Below are positions 35,260 to 42,571 of a stretch of DNA of 64,000 nucleotides, piece after piece. Origin of the DNA: Arcicella sp034931005 (GTDB lineage Bacteria; Bacteroidota; Bacteroidia; Cytophagales; Spirosomataceae); the NCBI RefSeq assembly GCF_034931005.1, contig NZ_JAYGIN010000014.1, forward strand, positions 124,001 through 188,000, in the 5' to 3' direction. A model generated the notes under the pieces. It saw nothing but the letters and a program-made list of their open reading frames with translations, was not told the origin of the DNA and made no database searches. Both the position numbers and the translations under genes were made by a program. Each line of letters opens with the position of its first letter. The stretch's first letter is position 1.

Positions 35260-35577
35260 ATGCAAACTGCTACTACTAATCTTTTCGGAAATCCTTATGT
35301 ATTGGGCAAACGGACAATACTTTTTGCGAATGAAGTGCTTTATTTTGAAGGAGATATAAATTATACTTATATCCATCTTGTTTCAGGGAAACAAAAATTG
35401 CTCTCTAAAACTTTACTTTTTATCGAAAACCAAGTTGATTCTGAAAAATTTATTAGAATTAGTCGGAAACATTTGGTCAATAAAAAATTTGTTTTGAAAA
35501 GCGGACGAAGTTTTGTTGTATTGATAAATGGTGACATACTACCCGTTTCTCGTCGCCGAAGAGGAATTTTAAGGTAG
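35260..35577 (+). CDS. Stand-alone LytTR DNA-binding protein
   Basis: 105 residues from ATG 35260 (a TTG at 35236 in frame would add eight residues). It is almost entirely a LytTR domain: ILFANEVLYFEGDINYTYIHL, LLSKTLLFIE, FIRISRKHLVNKKFV and LPVSRRRRGIL, as in the C-terminal halves of AgrA/LytR regulators. It has no receiver domain, so it cannot be directly phosphorylated. Such orphans are transcription regulators in Cytophagales. Its target may be the palindrome in its own upstream gap (inference). Confidence 0.8.
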   Translation: MQTATTNLFGNPYVLGKRTILFANEVLYFEGDINYTYIHLVSGKQKLLSKTLLFIENQVDSEKFIRISRKHLVNKKFVLKSGRSFVVLINGDILPVSRRRRGILR

Positions 35578-35684
35578 CTATTTTCTCAATTTTATTCATA
35601 AGGACTTTTTGATTTCTATGTTATTCCAGCATTCCAAACCATTTCTAATTTTCTTATGTTAATTTTGAGAAGACAAACCAATTA

Positions 35685-37445
35685 TTGCTCAAATTGAAAA
35701 AAGAAGAAAAAAGCGGTCAAATATTTGACGTTCAAATACTCAGTAGAATTTATAGTTTTCTTAAACCTTATCGTTTAAGATTTTGGTCGTTAGTGACACT
35801 TATTATGGTTTCAGCGTGCGTTGTGCCACTGAATCCTCTGTTGATTCGTTATACGATAGATAATTATATCTCTTCGGGCAATTACCCTAAACTCGCTCTG
35901 ATGCTTTTGGCAATGATTGGGGTTTTGCTTTTGCAGGGCTTACTTCAATTTGTAAGTGCCTTTATGGCAGGTTGGCTTGGGCAAACGGTTATCCGTGATA
36001 TTCGGGTGAAATTATACGCCAAAATTCTCCGTCTTCGTTTAAAATTCTTTGATGACACACCTATTGGGCGTTTGGTTACTCGTACCGTTTCGGATATTGA
36101 AACGCTTAATGACGTATTCTCTGAGGGTTTGGCGGCTATTGCAGGAGATATTTTACAGTTGGTTTTGATTACGGGTGTAATGCTTTATACCGATTGGCGT
36201 TTGACGCTCATTTGCCTTTGTACCGTACCTTTTATGGTAACATCGACCTACATTTTCAAAGAATATATCAAAAAGTCTTTCAATGAAGTTAGGCTTGCCG
36301 TTGCCAATCTCAACTCTTTTGTGCAGGAACACATTACGGGTATGAATATCGTTCAGATTTTCAATGCGGAGAAGTTAGAATATGATAAGTTTTTGAAAAT
36401 CAATGAAGTACACCGTGATGCTAATATTAAATCTATTTGGGCGTATTCGGTTTATTATCCTGTGGCGGACGTTATTTTGGCGGCTGGTACGGGTTTGATT
36501 GTGTGGTTTGGGTCAAAGCAAATTTTGGCTCATGACATGACTTTGGGTACGCTCACGGCATTTATTATGTTTATGAATTTGTTTTTCCGACCCATCCGTT
36601 TTCTTGCTGACCGTTTTAATACGCTCCAAATGGGAATTGTTTCTACGGAAAGAATTTTAACGCTCTTAGATTCAGAAGATTATGCCGTAAATGATGGAAA
36701 AGTGAAGGCTGATAATTTGAAAGGGGATGTTCGTTTTGAAAATGTTTGGTTTGCGTATAATGACGAAGAATATGTACTGAAAGATATTTCTTTTCACGTA
36801 AAAGAAGGTGAAACGATTGCTTTGGTAGGAGCAACGGGGGCAGGTAAATCTTCTACGGTGAATCTTTTAAGCCGTTTTTATGACATCAATAAAGGCAAGA
36901 TTTTTATTGACAATATTGATTTGCAAGAATACGAATTGGATAGCCTTCGCAAGCAAATTGGGGTCGTTTTACAGGACGTTTTCTTGTTTTCGGATACCAT
37001 TGAGTATAACATTACTTTAGGAGATAAGCGAATTACGAGAGAAAAAGTAATTGAAGCCGCAAAATTGGTTGGGGCTCATGAATTTATCGAAAGATTGCCC
37101 GATGGCTACGATTATAATGTAATGGAGCGTGGTGCAACGCTATCGGTTGGACAACGTCAATTGATTTCTTTTGTGCGAGCATTGGTGCATAATCCTAAGG
37201 TAATTGTGTTGGATGAAGCAACGTCGTCGGTGGATACAGAAACCGAAGAAATGATACAAAATGCCATTGCTAAATTGATGAAAGGACGTACTGCTATTGT
37301 AATTGCCCATAGACTTTCAACGATTCAAAATGCGAGTAAAATTTTGGTTTTGGACAAAGGAGAAATTAAAGAATCAGGTACGCACGAAGAACTTTTAAGT
37401 AAAGACGGCTGGTATGCTGATTTACATAATATGCAATTTGTGTAG
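35685..37445 (+). CDS. ABC exporter, fused permease and ATPase (MsbA/MdlB type)
   Basis: 586 residues: six membrane helices (about 30-310), then the nucleotide-binding domain with Walker A GATGAGKSS, Q-loop LQDVFLF, signature LSVGQRQL, Walker B VIVLDEAT and a switch histidine in VIAHRLST. One chain is half a transporter and should dimerise. The start is a TTG (35685 or 35694); no ATG is near. It exports a lipid, peptide or drug; the substrate cannot be told. Confidence 0.93.
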   Translation: MLKLKKEEKSGQIFDVQILSRIYSFLKPYRLRFWSLVTLIMVSACVVPLNPLLIRYTIDNYISSGNYPKLALMLLAMIGVLLLQGLLQFVSAFMAGWLGQTVIRDIRVKLYAKILRLRLKFFDDTPIGRLVTRTVSDIETLNDVFSEGLAAIAGDILQLVLITGVMLYTDWRLTLICLCTVPFMVTSTYIFKEYIKKSFNEVRLAVANLNSFVQEHITGMNIVQIFNAEKLEYDKFLKINEVHRDANIKSIWAYSVYYPVADVILAAGTGLIVWFGSKQILAHDMTLGTLTAFIMFMNLFFRPIRFLADRFNTLQMGIVSTERILTLLDSEDYAVNDGKVKADNLKGDVRFENVWFAYNDEEYVLKDISFHVKEGETIALVGATGAGKSSTVNLLSRFYDINKGKIFIDNIDLQEYELDSLRKQIGVVLQDVFLFSDTIEYNITLGDKRITREKVIEAAKLVGAHEFIERLPDGYDYNVMERGATLSVGQRQLISFVRALVHNPKVIVLDEATSSVDTETEEMIQNAIAKLMKGRTAIVIAHRLSTIQNASKILVLDKGEIKESGTHEELLSKDGWYADLHNMQFV

Positions 37446-37510
37446 TGGTGAATTAATTAGTGGTGATTTGTGAATTAAATCACTAAATCACCATTCACTA
37501 ACTCACTCAA
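37446..37510. repeat. Low-complexity inverted repeat after the ABC exporter
   Basis: ggtgattt (37462-37469) faces aaatcacc (37485-37492), inside variants of gtgaattaatt and cactaact. It resembles the 10363-10440 block and may help end transcription. Confidence 0.45.
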
Positions 37511-37516
37511 TAATAA

Positions 37517-37963
37517 ATGAATCAAGAAATTATTAACCAATACGGAAATCACCTTCGAGTGCGAGTATGCGGAATATGCGTAGAAGACGGTAAAATTCTC
37601 TTGATAAATCATTCGGGTATGAATGCAAGCGGAGAGTTTTGGTCGCCCCCAGGAGGTGGTTTACAGTTCGGCGAAACTATTGTGGATTGTCTTAAACGAG
37701 AGTTTTTAGAAGAAACGAATACAATAATTTCTGTTGGTAATTTCCTCAAAATCAATGAATTTATAAAACCTCCGCTTCATGCCATTGAGTTATTTTATGA
37801 AGTAAAAATCGAATCTGGCGAAATTCAAATTGGCTTCGACCCCGAAATGGAAAAACAAATTATTAAGGATGTAAAATGGCTGAGTTTTGAGGAGGTTTTA
37901 CAAAAAGAGGAGGGAAGGTTTGCGAGGGTTTTGTCGGAAATATTGCCCACTTTAGATATTTGA
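37517..37963 (+). CDS. Nudix hydrolase
   Basis: 148 residues. Nudix box GGGLQFGETIVDCLKREFLEET (in pieces GGGLQFGE and REFLEET), matching GX5EX7REUXEE with all metal-binding glutamates. Hydrolyses a nucleoside diphosphate linked to another group; substrate unknown. It follows the ABC exporter by 71 bp with a repeat between. Confidence 0.9.
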   Translation: MNQEIINQYGNHLRVRVCGICVEDGKILLINHSGMNASGEFWSPPGGGLQFGETIVDCLKREFLEETNTIISVGNFLKINEFIKPPLHAIELFYEVKIESGEIQIGFDPEMEKQIIKDVKWLSFEEVLQKEEGRFARVLSEILPTLDI

Positions 37964-38089
37964 TTTCGGAACCATAAAGAGTTTGTCGCAAGATAAAATC
38001 AGACACGGATAATACAGATTTTCACTGGGACGTACAGTCTGATAAAATCAAGAATAATCTGTTAAATCTGTGTTCTATTTTTGTCTGCT

Positions 38090-38626
38090 TTAATAACCTT
38101 TGCCAATTTTTGCTCTTTCTATGATGCCATCAATAAAATCTTTCGCTTTCAATTCTTTCAGTGCTGCATATTTCTTTTTGTCTTGATTGATAGCTTCTGC
38201 AATTTCATATTTTAGCTTTTGATATTGGATTCTTGCCGTTTCATCCGACCGTAGATAATCTCTGAATAAAATATGCCTTTGTAGTTCTTCGCTATCATTT
38301 GGACAAACGTATAAATGGTGAGTTATTTTGTCTAAAACTTCATTTTTTACTATCTTACTTCGTTTAAAAACTTCTCTGTTTTCAATGCCTTGATTGCCAT
38401 TATGAAAATACCCGATTGACTCTAAACGTGTTTTAATTGCTTCAAAATCGGTATTCCTGTCGTAAATAACGTCAATATCAATAATGTGTTTTGCGGCCAG
38501 ATGAGGTACAGAAGTGCTTCCGATGTGTTCAATGGCAATAATATGATTGGATAGTGTTTCATGCAAAACTTTATGGATTGCCTCAAAATCATTTTTCCAA
38601 TTTGGATTATATTCTTGAATGAGCAT
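38090..38626 (-). CDS. GrpB-family (UPF0157) protein
   Basis: 178 residues of the GrpB family, a nucleotidyltransferase-like fold: EHIGSTSVPHLAAKHIIDIDV with the GS motif and D/D metal pair, then HLYVCPNDS. Biochemical role unsettled in the family. It faces the Nudix gene. Upstream in its direction is a palindrome-rich region (38640-38840). Confidence 0.88.
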   Translation of the reverse strand: MLIQEYNPNWKNDFEAIHKVLHETLSNHIIAIEHIGSTSVPHLAAKHIIDIDVIYDRNTDFEAIKTRLESIGYFHNGNQGIENREVFKRSKIVKNEVLDKITHHLYVCPNDSEELQRHILFRDYLRSDETARIQYQKLKYEIAEAINQDKKKYAALKELKAKDFIDGIIERAKIGKGY

Positions 38627-38639
38627 TTTGCTGAGAATT

Positions 38640-38840
38640 TGAGAGTATTTGTTAAATATTCAGTTGCTTGCTTCTGGCGAGTAACGACTATTCTACGGCT
38701 TCAAGCCGAAGTCCCAGCTCACACCGATTTGAAATCGGTTTGGTAATGGTCTTGCGTTTTTAACGCAACATAAATACGTCAAAGACGCTTAACCAAACGA
38801 CCCTGATTGCAAATCAGGGTCAGCGAGGCACACTCATACT
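38640..38840. repeat. Cluster of short palindromes, with one copy of a 48-bp direct repeat
   Basis: Four palindromes follow each other: cggcttcaagccg, accgatttgaaatcggt, ttgcgtttttaacgcaa and ccctgattgcaaatcaggg. The 48-bp block 38742-38789 recurs at 40108-40155 with about three differences. Confidence 0.8.
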
Positions 38841-38841
38841 T

Positions 38842-39762
38842 TTATAATTCTGGTAAATAAATTACGTTTAATTCTTTTAGACATTCTTCTTTTGATTTGT
38901 AGTTAGAATCTTTTACGAACTTTATTTTCTCATTTTCAATAAATTCTGCACGGGAATGAGGAAATATTTTTGTATTTCCCTTATTTTTATAAATGAAATT
39001 TTCTCCTGCTGCACTTAACTTTATGCTCTTTAGTGCAGTTTCTTCTGTTATCGCAACATTGAATCCCTTACCTGCTGCTCTTACACTTGGATACATTATA
39101 CCATCAAATCTTTTGTTTGTTACAATTTCTGAATAAATCGCTGAAATCATATAGTCTTTATGATCCTGAATATTTGCTTCAGAAAACTTTTCTGCTAGAA
39201 AATCAAAAAACGAAATAGACTTGTTTTTTAGATTTATCTCAGCATTTGAAAGAAATGTTTGATATGCTTCATCTAATTCTTTGAGGTATTTACTTGCATC
39301 AATAAACTTATCACGAGGGATTATAGCTAAAAGCTTAATTGGCTTTATTAATGTCCATTTCCCATAAGTTATTTTTTTTATTCCTTGTAAAGTTTTATTT
39401 CTAAAACTTGGAAGAGCTTCTAACATTCCTACACATCTCGGGTTTACACCTTCTATTATTTTAGTAGGGACTATAACGCCATAAAACATAGTTTTGTTTG
39501 GAGTGCTTGCCCTTTGATAGCATTCATTTACTGCCTGTGGTTTAAAATTTAAGTCGCTAAAATTGATAAATGTTTCATATTCCTCATTGTCCATTCTTTT
39601 ATTTGGTCTGGCTCTAATGAATGCATTGCCTATGTCCAAAGTAACTTCTACAAATGCTACACCACCTACATTTTTTAAAATTTCTTCAATCCTTTCTCTT
39701 GCATTATCTTCTTGAACATTTATTGATTTTAAATTCTCAATAATAGATTGTATTTTACTCAT
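38842..39762 (-). CDS. RES-domain-like protein
   Basis: 306 residues, no signal or membrane segment. A probable RES fold (NAD+-degrading or ADP-ribosyltransferase-like): RARP at 50-53, MFYGVI (about 91), a following LEAL with a conserved-type glutamate, and late FDGIMYPSVRAAGKGFNVAI, close to the RES 'GxxYPSxxxxxxxNVA' element. No Xre/MbcA-type antitoxin gene is adjacent, so it is not a canonical RES toxin module. It is bracketed by the 48-bp direct repeats. The assignment is from motif memory only. Confidence 0.45.
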   Translation of the reverse strand: MSKIQSIIENLKSINVQEDNARERIEEILKNVGGVAFVEVTLDIGNAFIRARPNKRMDNEEYETFINFSDLNFKPQAVNECYQRASTPNKTMFYGVIVPTKIIEGVNPRCVGMLEALPSFRNKTLQGIKKITYGKWTLIKPIKLLAIIPRDKFIDASKYLKELDEAYQTFLSNAEINLKNKSISFFDFLAEKFSEANIQDHKDYMISAIYSEIVTNKRFDGIMYPSVRAAGKGFNVAITEETALKSIKLSAAGENFIYKNKGNTKIFPHSRAEFIENEKIKFVKDSNYKSKEECLKELNVIYLPEL

Positions 39763-39779
39763 GATTTTAAATGTCTAAC

Positions 39780-40107
39780 GTGTAAAATTTATTTTTTTAG
39801 TAGGTAGCTTCGCCCCGTGGCATCCTTACCAGACAACTTGTTAAAGCGGAAATTTGGAAGATATTATTCGCAATTAACTAAAAATCAAGTATTTGTATTG
39901 ATGTTATGACAAATTGTCAAGCGAGGATACCGTGACATGAAATAGAGCGGTTCTACCGACCCCTGATTACAAATCAGGATAAACGATGTATCCATTGGTC
40001 TTGTAAATGCCATTAGAAGCCACGTAATTGCATATTTATCTTTGGTTAAGAATAAGGAATCAGCTAAATATAATTTAGTCCAGCATACACTAATTATTAA
40101 TCGGTGT
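39780..40107. other. Gene-free stretch with imperfect inverted repeats
   Basis: gtggcatcc..agacaacttgtt (about 39816-39844) is imperfectly inverted as acaaattgtcaagcgaggataccgtgac (about 39908-39936), suggesting a decayed MITE-like element. ccctgattacaaatcagg at 39961-39978 is a further palindrome of the cluster. No gene seen. Confidence 0.5.
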
Positions 40108-40196
40108 GGTAATGGTCTTGCGTTTTTAACGCATCATAAATGAGTCAAAGACGCTAACCTCGCTAACCCTGATTGAAAATCAGTGTTAGCGAGGTA
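40108..40196. repeat. Second copy of the 48-bp repeat with a palindrome
   Basis: 40108-40155 matches 38742-38789; then cctcgctaac..gttagcgagg (40158-40196) encloses ccctgattgaaaatcag. The unknown gene's stop codon lies inside it. Confidence 0.8.
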
Positions 40197-41194
40197 TCAA
40201 GACATTTTATGCAACACTCAAAATTATAATCCTCAAGTTTGATATTTAACAGTGCATTTTGTCTATGATTAAATTTCCACTTTAATAAATTCATAAACTC
40301 ATTTCTTGCTTTATATTTTATAATTAAGTGTGCTTTCCAAAATGTAATTATATTTTCCCATCCCATATTTTCTAAATAAGTCAAATTAACATCTTTTAAA
40401 TAATTATTTGATATACTATCTATGAGACTACTCTTTATTTCAGTAATAGGTTTTGAATGTAAAAAATCATATTTACTTAGATTCCACAATTGATTACTAT
40501 GTTTGCATAGATTATTCCTTTCTCTTATAATATCATTAACATTATTTTGAAAATCTTTCATGTCAAATTCTTTATCAATTTTAACTGAATCTGATTTTTT
40601 TTCAGTATACCATTTAAATTGTGTGCAAGATTGGCTAATAATAATTTGCTCAATGTTATATTTTAGAGGGAAGAACTTGTTGAAGGTTTCAGTTAGAAGT
40701 TTGTCATTGATTTCATTATTTAAATATCTTTCTATGGTATAATTGTTAGATTTAAACCAATTCCTAATTTCGGTTACTAATTCAGTTTTTCTAAATTCAT
40801 CTTCTATTCTTGTAATAGGTGCTGGCATAATAAAGTTCCTAAATCCTCGGTTTAGTCCCTCACAATTTGGATTCAAATGGTATTTTAATTTACCTTTAAG
40901 TTCAATAATGTAGCCTAAATCATCTTTTCTTTCTTCTACCTGACGATAATAAATATTATTTTCTTCACCCGATAGTAAGGAAAAATTTTTATATAAAAAT
41001 TTTATATCATTTTTATTGAACATTTTGTAAAATCTCCAATTGTCATAATATTGTTTGAATATTGCCATTGCATCTTCAAAATTAAAAGATTTTATATCAG
41101 TATTGTTTATCAATTGTTTGTAACTACTTTCGGTTAGATAGACAAATTTTTCGTTTCCTTTATCCAACTGGTCATTAGGTTTATTTTCGCTCAT
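40163..41194 (-). CDS. Hypothetical protein, very AT-rich
   Basis: 343 residues, lysine/asparagine-rich, cytosolic by sequence. KYHLNPNCEGLNRGFRNF (about 104-121) resembles a short zinc- or nucleic-acid-related 'YHxxxxC' element seen in other unknown Bacteroidota proteins; FECCIKC lies at the C-terminus. Base composition is clearly more AT-rich than the housekeeping neighbours, suggesting an accessory gene. The last ~12 codons (TSLTLIFNQG) are encoded by the dispersed palindrome at 40158-40196, so the original end was probably different. Function unknown. Confidence 0.6.
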   Translation of the reverse strand: MSENKPNDQLDKGNEKFVYLTESSYKQLINNTDIKSFNFEDAMAIFKQYYDNWRFYKMFNKNDIKFLYKNFSLLSGEENNIYYRQVEERKDDLGYIIELKGKLKYHLNPNCEGLNRGFRNFIMPAPITRIEDEFRKTELVTEIRNWFKSNNYTIERYLNNEINDKLLTETFNKFFPLKYNIEQIIISQSCTQFKWYTEKKSDSVKIDKEFDMKDFQNNVNDIIRERNNLCKHSNQLWNLSKYDFLHSKPITEIKSSLIDSISNNYLKDVNLTYLENMGWENIITFWKAHLIIKYKARNEFMNLLKWKFNHRQNALLNIKLEDYNFECCIKCLDTSLTLIFNQG

Positions 41195-41341
41195 CGTGTT
41201 TTTGATTTTTCTAAGAAATTATTTATTGAACTAATATTTTGAAGTTACATACAACTCTTGTATTATAGGAATAAATTTATTTTAATTTACTCTATCATAG
41301 ATGTTTCGAATGATTATGTCGAATAGCGTAAGTACCCACAA

Positions 41342-41604
41342 TTTCCAAACTACCCTCCAAACCACAAAAAACAAGGGTGAGAATTGTAAAATCCTCACCC
41401 TTGTTTACTGATGACTGATTACTGAAATTATCTCCCCATAAAATCCCCGCCTGCAATTTCCTTTAACCCTTCCACAGAACGATTAAATTCGTAAGCGTAA
41501 GATTCTACTGATTGCCCGTCTAAGTTAACGTTAATTGTATTTCTGATGAAAACACTGTTTACGTTGTCGTTGGCAAAATATTCTTCATAAGTAAGAATAA
41601 CAAA
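41342..41604 (-). pseudogene. Duplicated 3' end of the pyc/GGCT gene with its terminator
   Basis: On the minus strand, 41589-41428 encodes 53 residues (YEEYFANDNV... to the stop) that match the last 53 of pyruvate carboxylase at 43 positions without a gap. The following 71 bp (41342-41412) equal 42479-42549 exactly, including a terminator (stems 41371-41381 and 41394-41404). The reading frame is cut at its 5' side by a stop and by the MITE-like element at 41602. No start codon; it is a fragment. Confidence 0.9.
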
Positions 41605-41715
41605 TTAATTAATAATATTAAATATTGTCATCATGACGTAGGGGCGTATCGCATACGCCCAAAAAGTCGAGATGTGGGCGTATGCGATACGCCCCTACAC
41701 AATATCAATTTATTT
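41602..41715. repeat. MITE-like element with 23-bp perfect inverted arms
   Basis: Arms 41638-41660 and 41676-41698 are exact reverse complements around a 15-bp loop. Flanking aatattgtc and acaatatcaatttat match the element at 34341-34549. No coding capacity. It lies between the pyc fragment and higA. Confidence 0.88.
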
Positions 41716-41743
41716 ATTCCAAATACTTATTCGTCTAAAACTA

Positions 41744-42106
41744 CTAATATGCCAATAAAGTAGATGCTGGGATTCCAAAATTCTGATAAAGCGTTTTTAT
41801 CATTTTCAAAGTCAAAGGTTTTTTTCTGTTTAACACTTCTGAAACCCTTGATTTTGTGCCAAAATATTTGACCAAGTCTTTTTGTGTAAGATTATTTTCT
41901 TCCATTTTATACTTGATAGCCTCAATGGGGTCAAGCTGTGGCATGGGATAATGTTCTGCTTCGTATTTTTCAATCACCATTAAAAGCAATTCTAACATAT
42001 CTCCTTCCTTGGTATTGGGTTTTGCAGCCCAAACCTCATTCAATTTTTTAAACGATTCCTTGTATTCAGCTTCGTTTTTTATTGGTTTGATTTCAAAATT
42101 TTCCAT
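41744..42106 (-). CDS. higA: HigA-type antitoxin
   Basis: 120 residues. The C-terminal half is an Xre-like helix-turn-helix (IEAIKYKMEENNLTQKDLVKYFGTKSRVSEVLNRKKPLTLKMI), preceded by the HigA-typical EKYEAEHYPMPQLDP. It binds and neutralises the HigB toxin encoded just upstream (6-bp spacing) and should repress the pair through the palindrome at 42435-42453. Order toxin-antitoxin is typical for HigBA. The module sits between two copies of the pyc 3' end. Confidence 0.93.
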   Translation of the reverse strand: MENFEIKPIKNEAEYKESFKKLNEVWAAKPNTKEGDMLELLLMVIEKYEAEHYPMPQLDPIEAIKYKMEENNLTQKDLVKYFGTKSRVSEVLNRKKPLTLKMIKTLYQNFGIPASTLLAY

Positions 42107-42111
42107 AAGAT

Positions 42112-42414
42112 TTAATGATTTTCTACTGTTTTAGCATCTATTTTGTCATACTCTTTGTGAGTGCCAACAAATTTTATCCAACACGCTTTAAATTCGTAGT
42201 TGAAGGAGACAATTAGCCTGAATTTATTTTTAGCGATATTAAAAACGATTCTTTCATTGCCCACATAGTCAGCACCTTTAAAATCTGCAATTACTTCCTG
42301 TGGAGTATCATAATTTTCATTATTCATTTTTTCATACCAACTCAATAAACCCGTTTTAGAGTCTATATAAATCTCCCAAAATTCTTTCAAAGTGCTTTTT
42401 GCAACTATTCTCAT
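42112..42414 (-). CDS. higB: HigB-type toxin (mRNA interferase)
   Basis: 100 residues of the HigB_toxin family (RelE-like fold, ribosome-dependent mRNA cleavage). The hallmark end FVGTHKEYDKIDAKTV is complete and the core GNERIVFNIAKNKFRLIVSFNY is typical. It is followed directly by higA. The ATG lies 8 bp past a perfect -7 box, so the mRNA is nearly leaderless. Confidence 0.94.
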   Translation of the reverse strand: MRIVAKSTLKEFWEIYIDSKTGLLSWYEKMNNENYDTPQEVIADFKGADYVGNERIVFNIAKNKFRLIVSFNYEFKACWIKFVGTHKEYDKIDAKTVENH

Positions 42415-42421
42415 AATGATA

Positions 42422-42453
42422 CAAATATACTATTAGTTCCAGTATTTGGAACT
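42422..42453 (-). promoter_or_regulatory. higBA promoter with palindromic operator
   Basis: On the minus strand TATATTTG (42429-42422) is a perfect TAnnTTTG box. Directly upstream, agttcca (42435-42441) and tggaact (42447-42453) form a perfect 7-bp inverted repeat with 5-bp spacing between the -7 and -33 positions, ideal for HigA autorepression. Confidence 0.65.
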
Positions 42454-42501
42454 TTGTTTAGGCTAAATTTATTGCTTGTTTCCAAACTACCCTCCAAACC
42501 A

Positions 42502-42541
42502 CAAAAAACAAGGGTGAGAATTGTAAAATCCTCACCCTTGT
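42502..42541 (-). terminator. Terminator of pyruvate carboxylase
   Basis: An 11-bp perfect stem (42508-42518 with 42531-42541) followed on the minus strand by a T-run. An identical copy lies at 41365-41404. Confidence 0.92.
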
Positions 42542-42571
42542 TTACTGATAACTGTTTATTGTTTACTGAAA

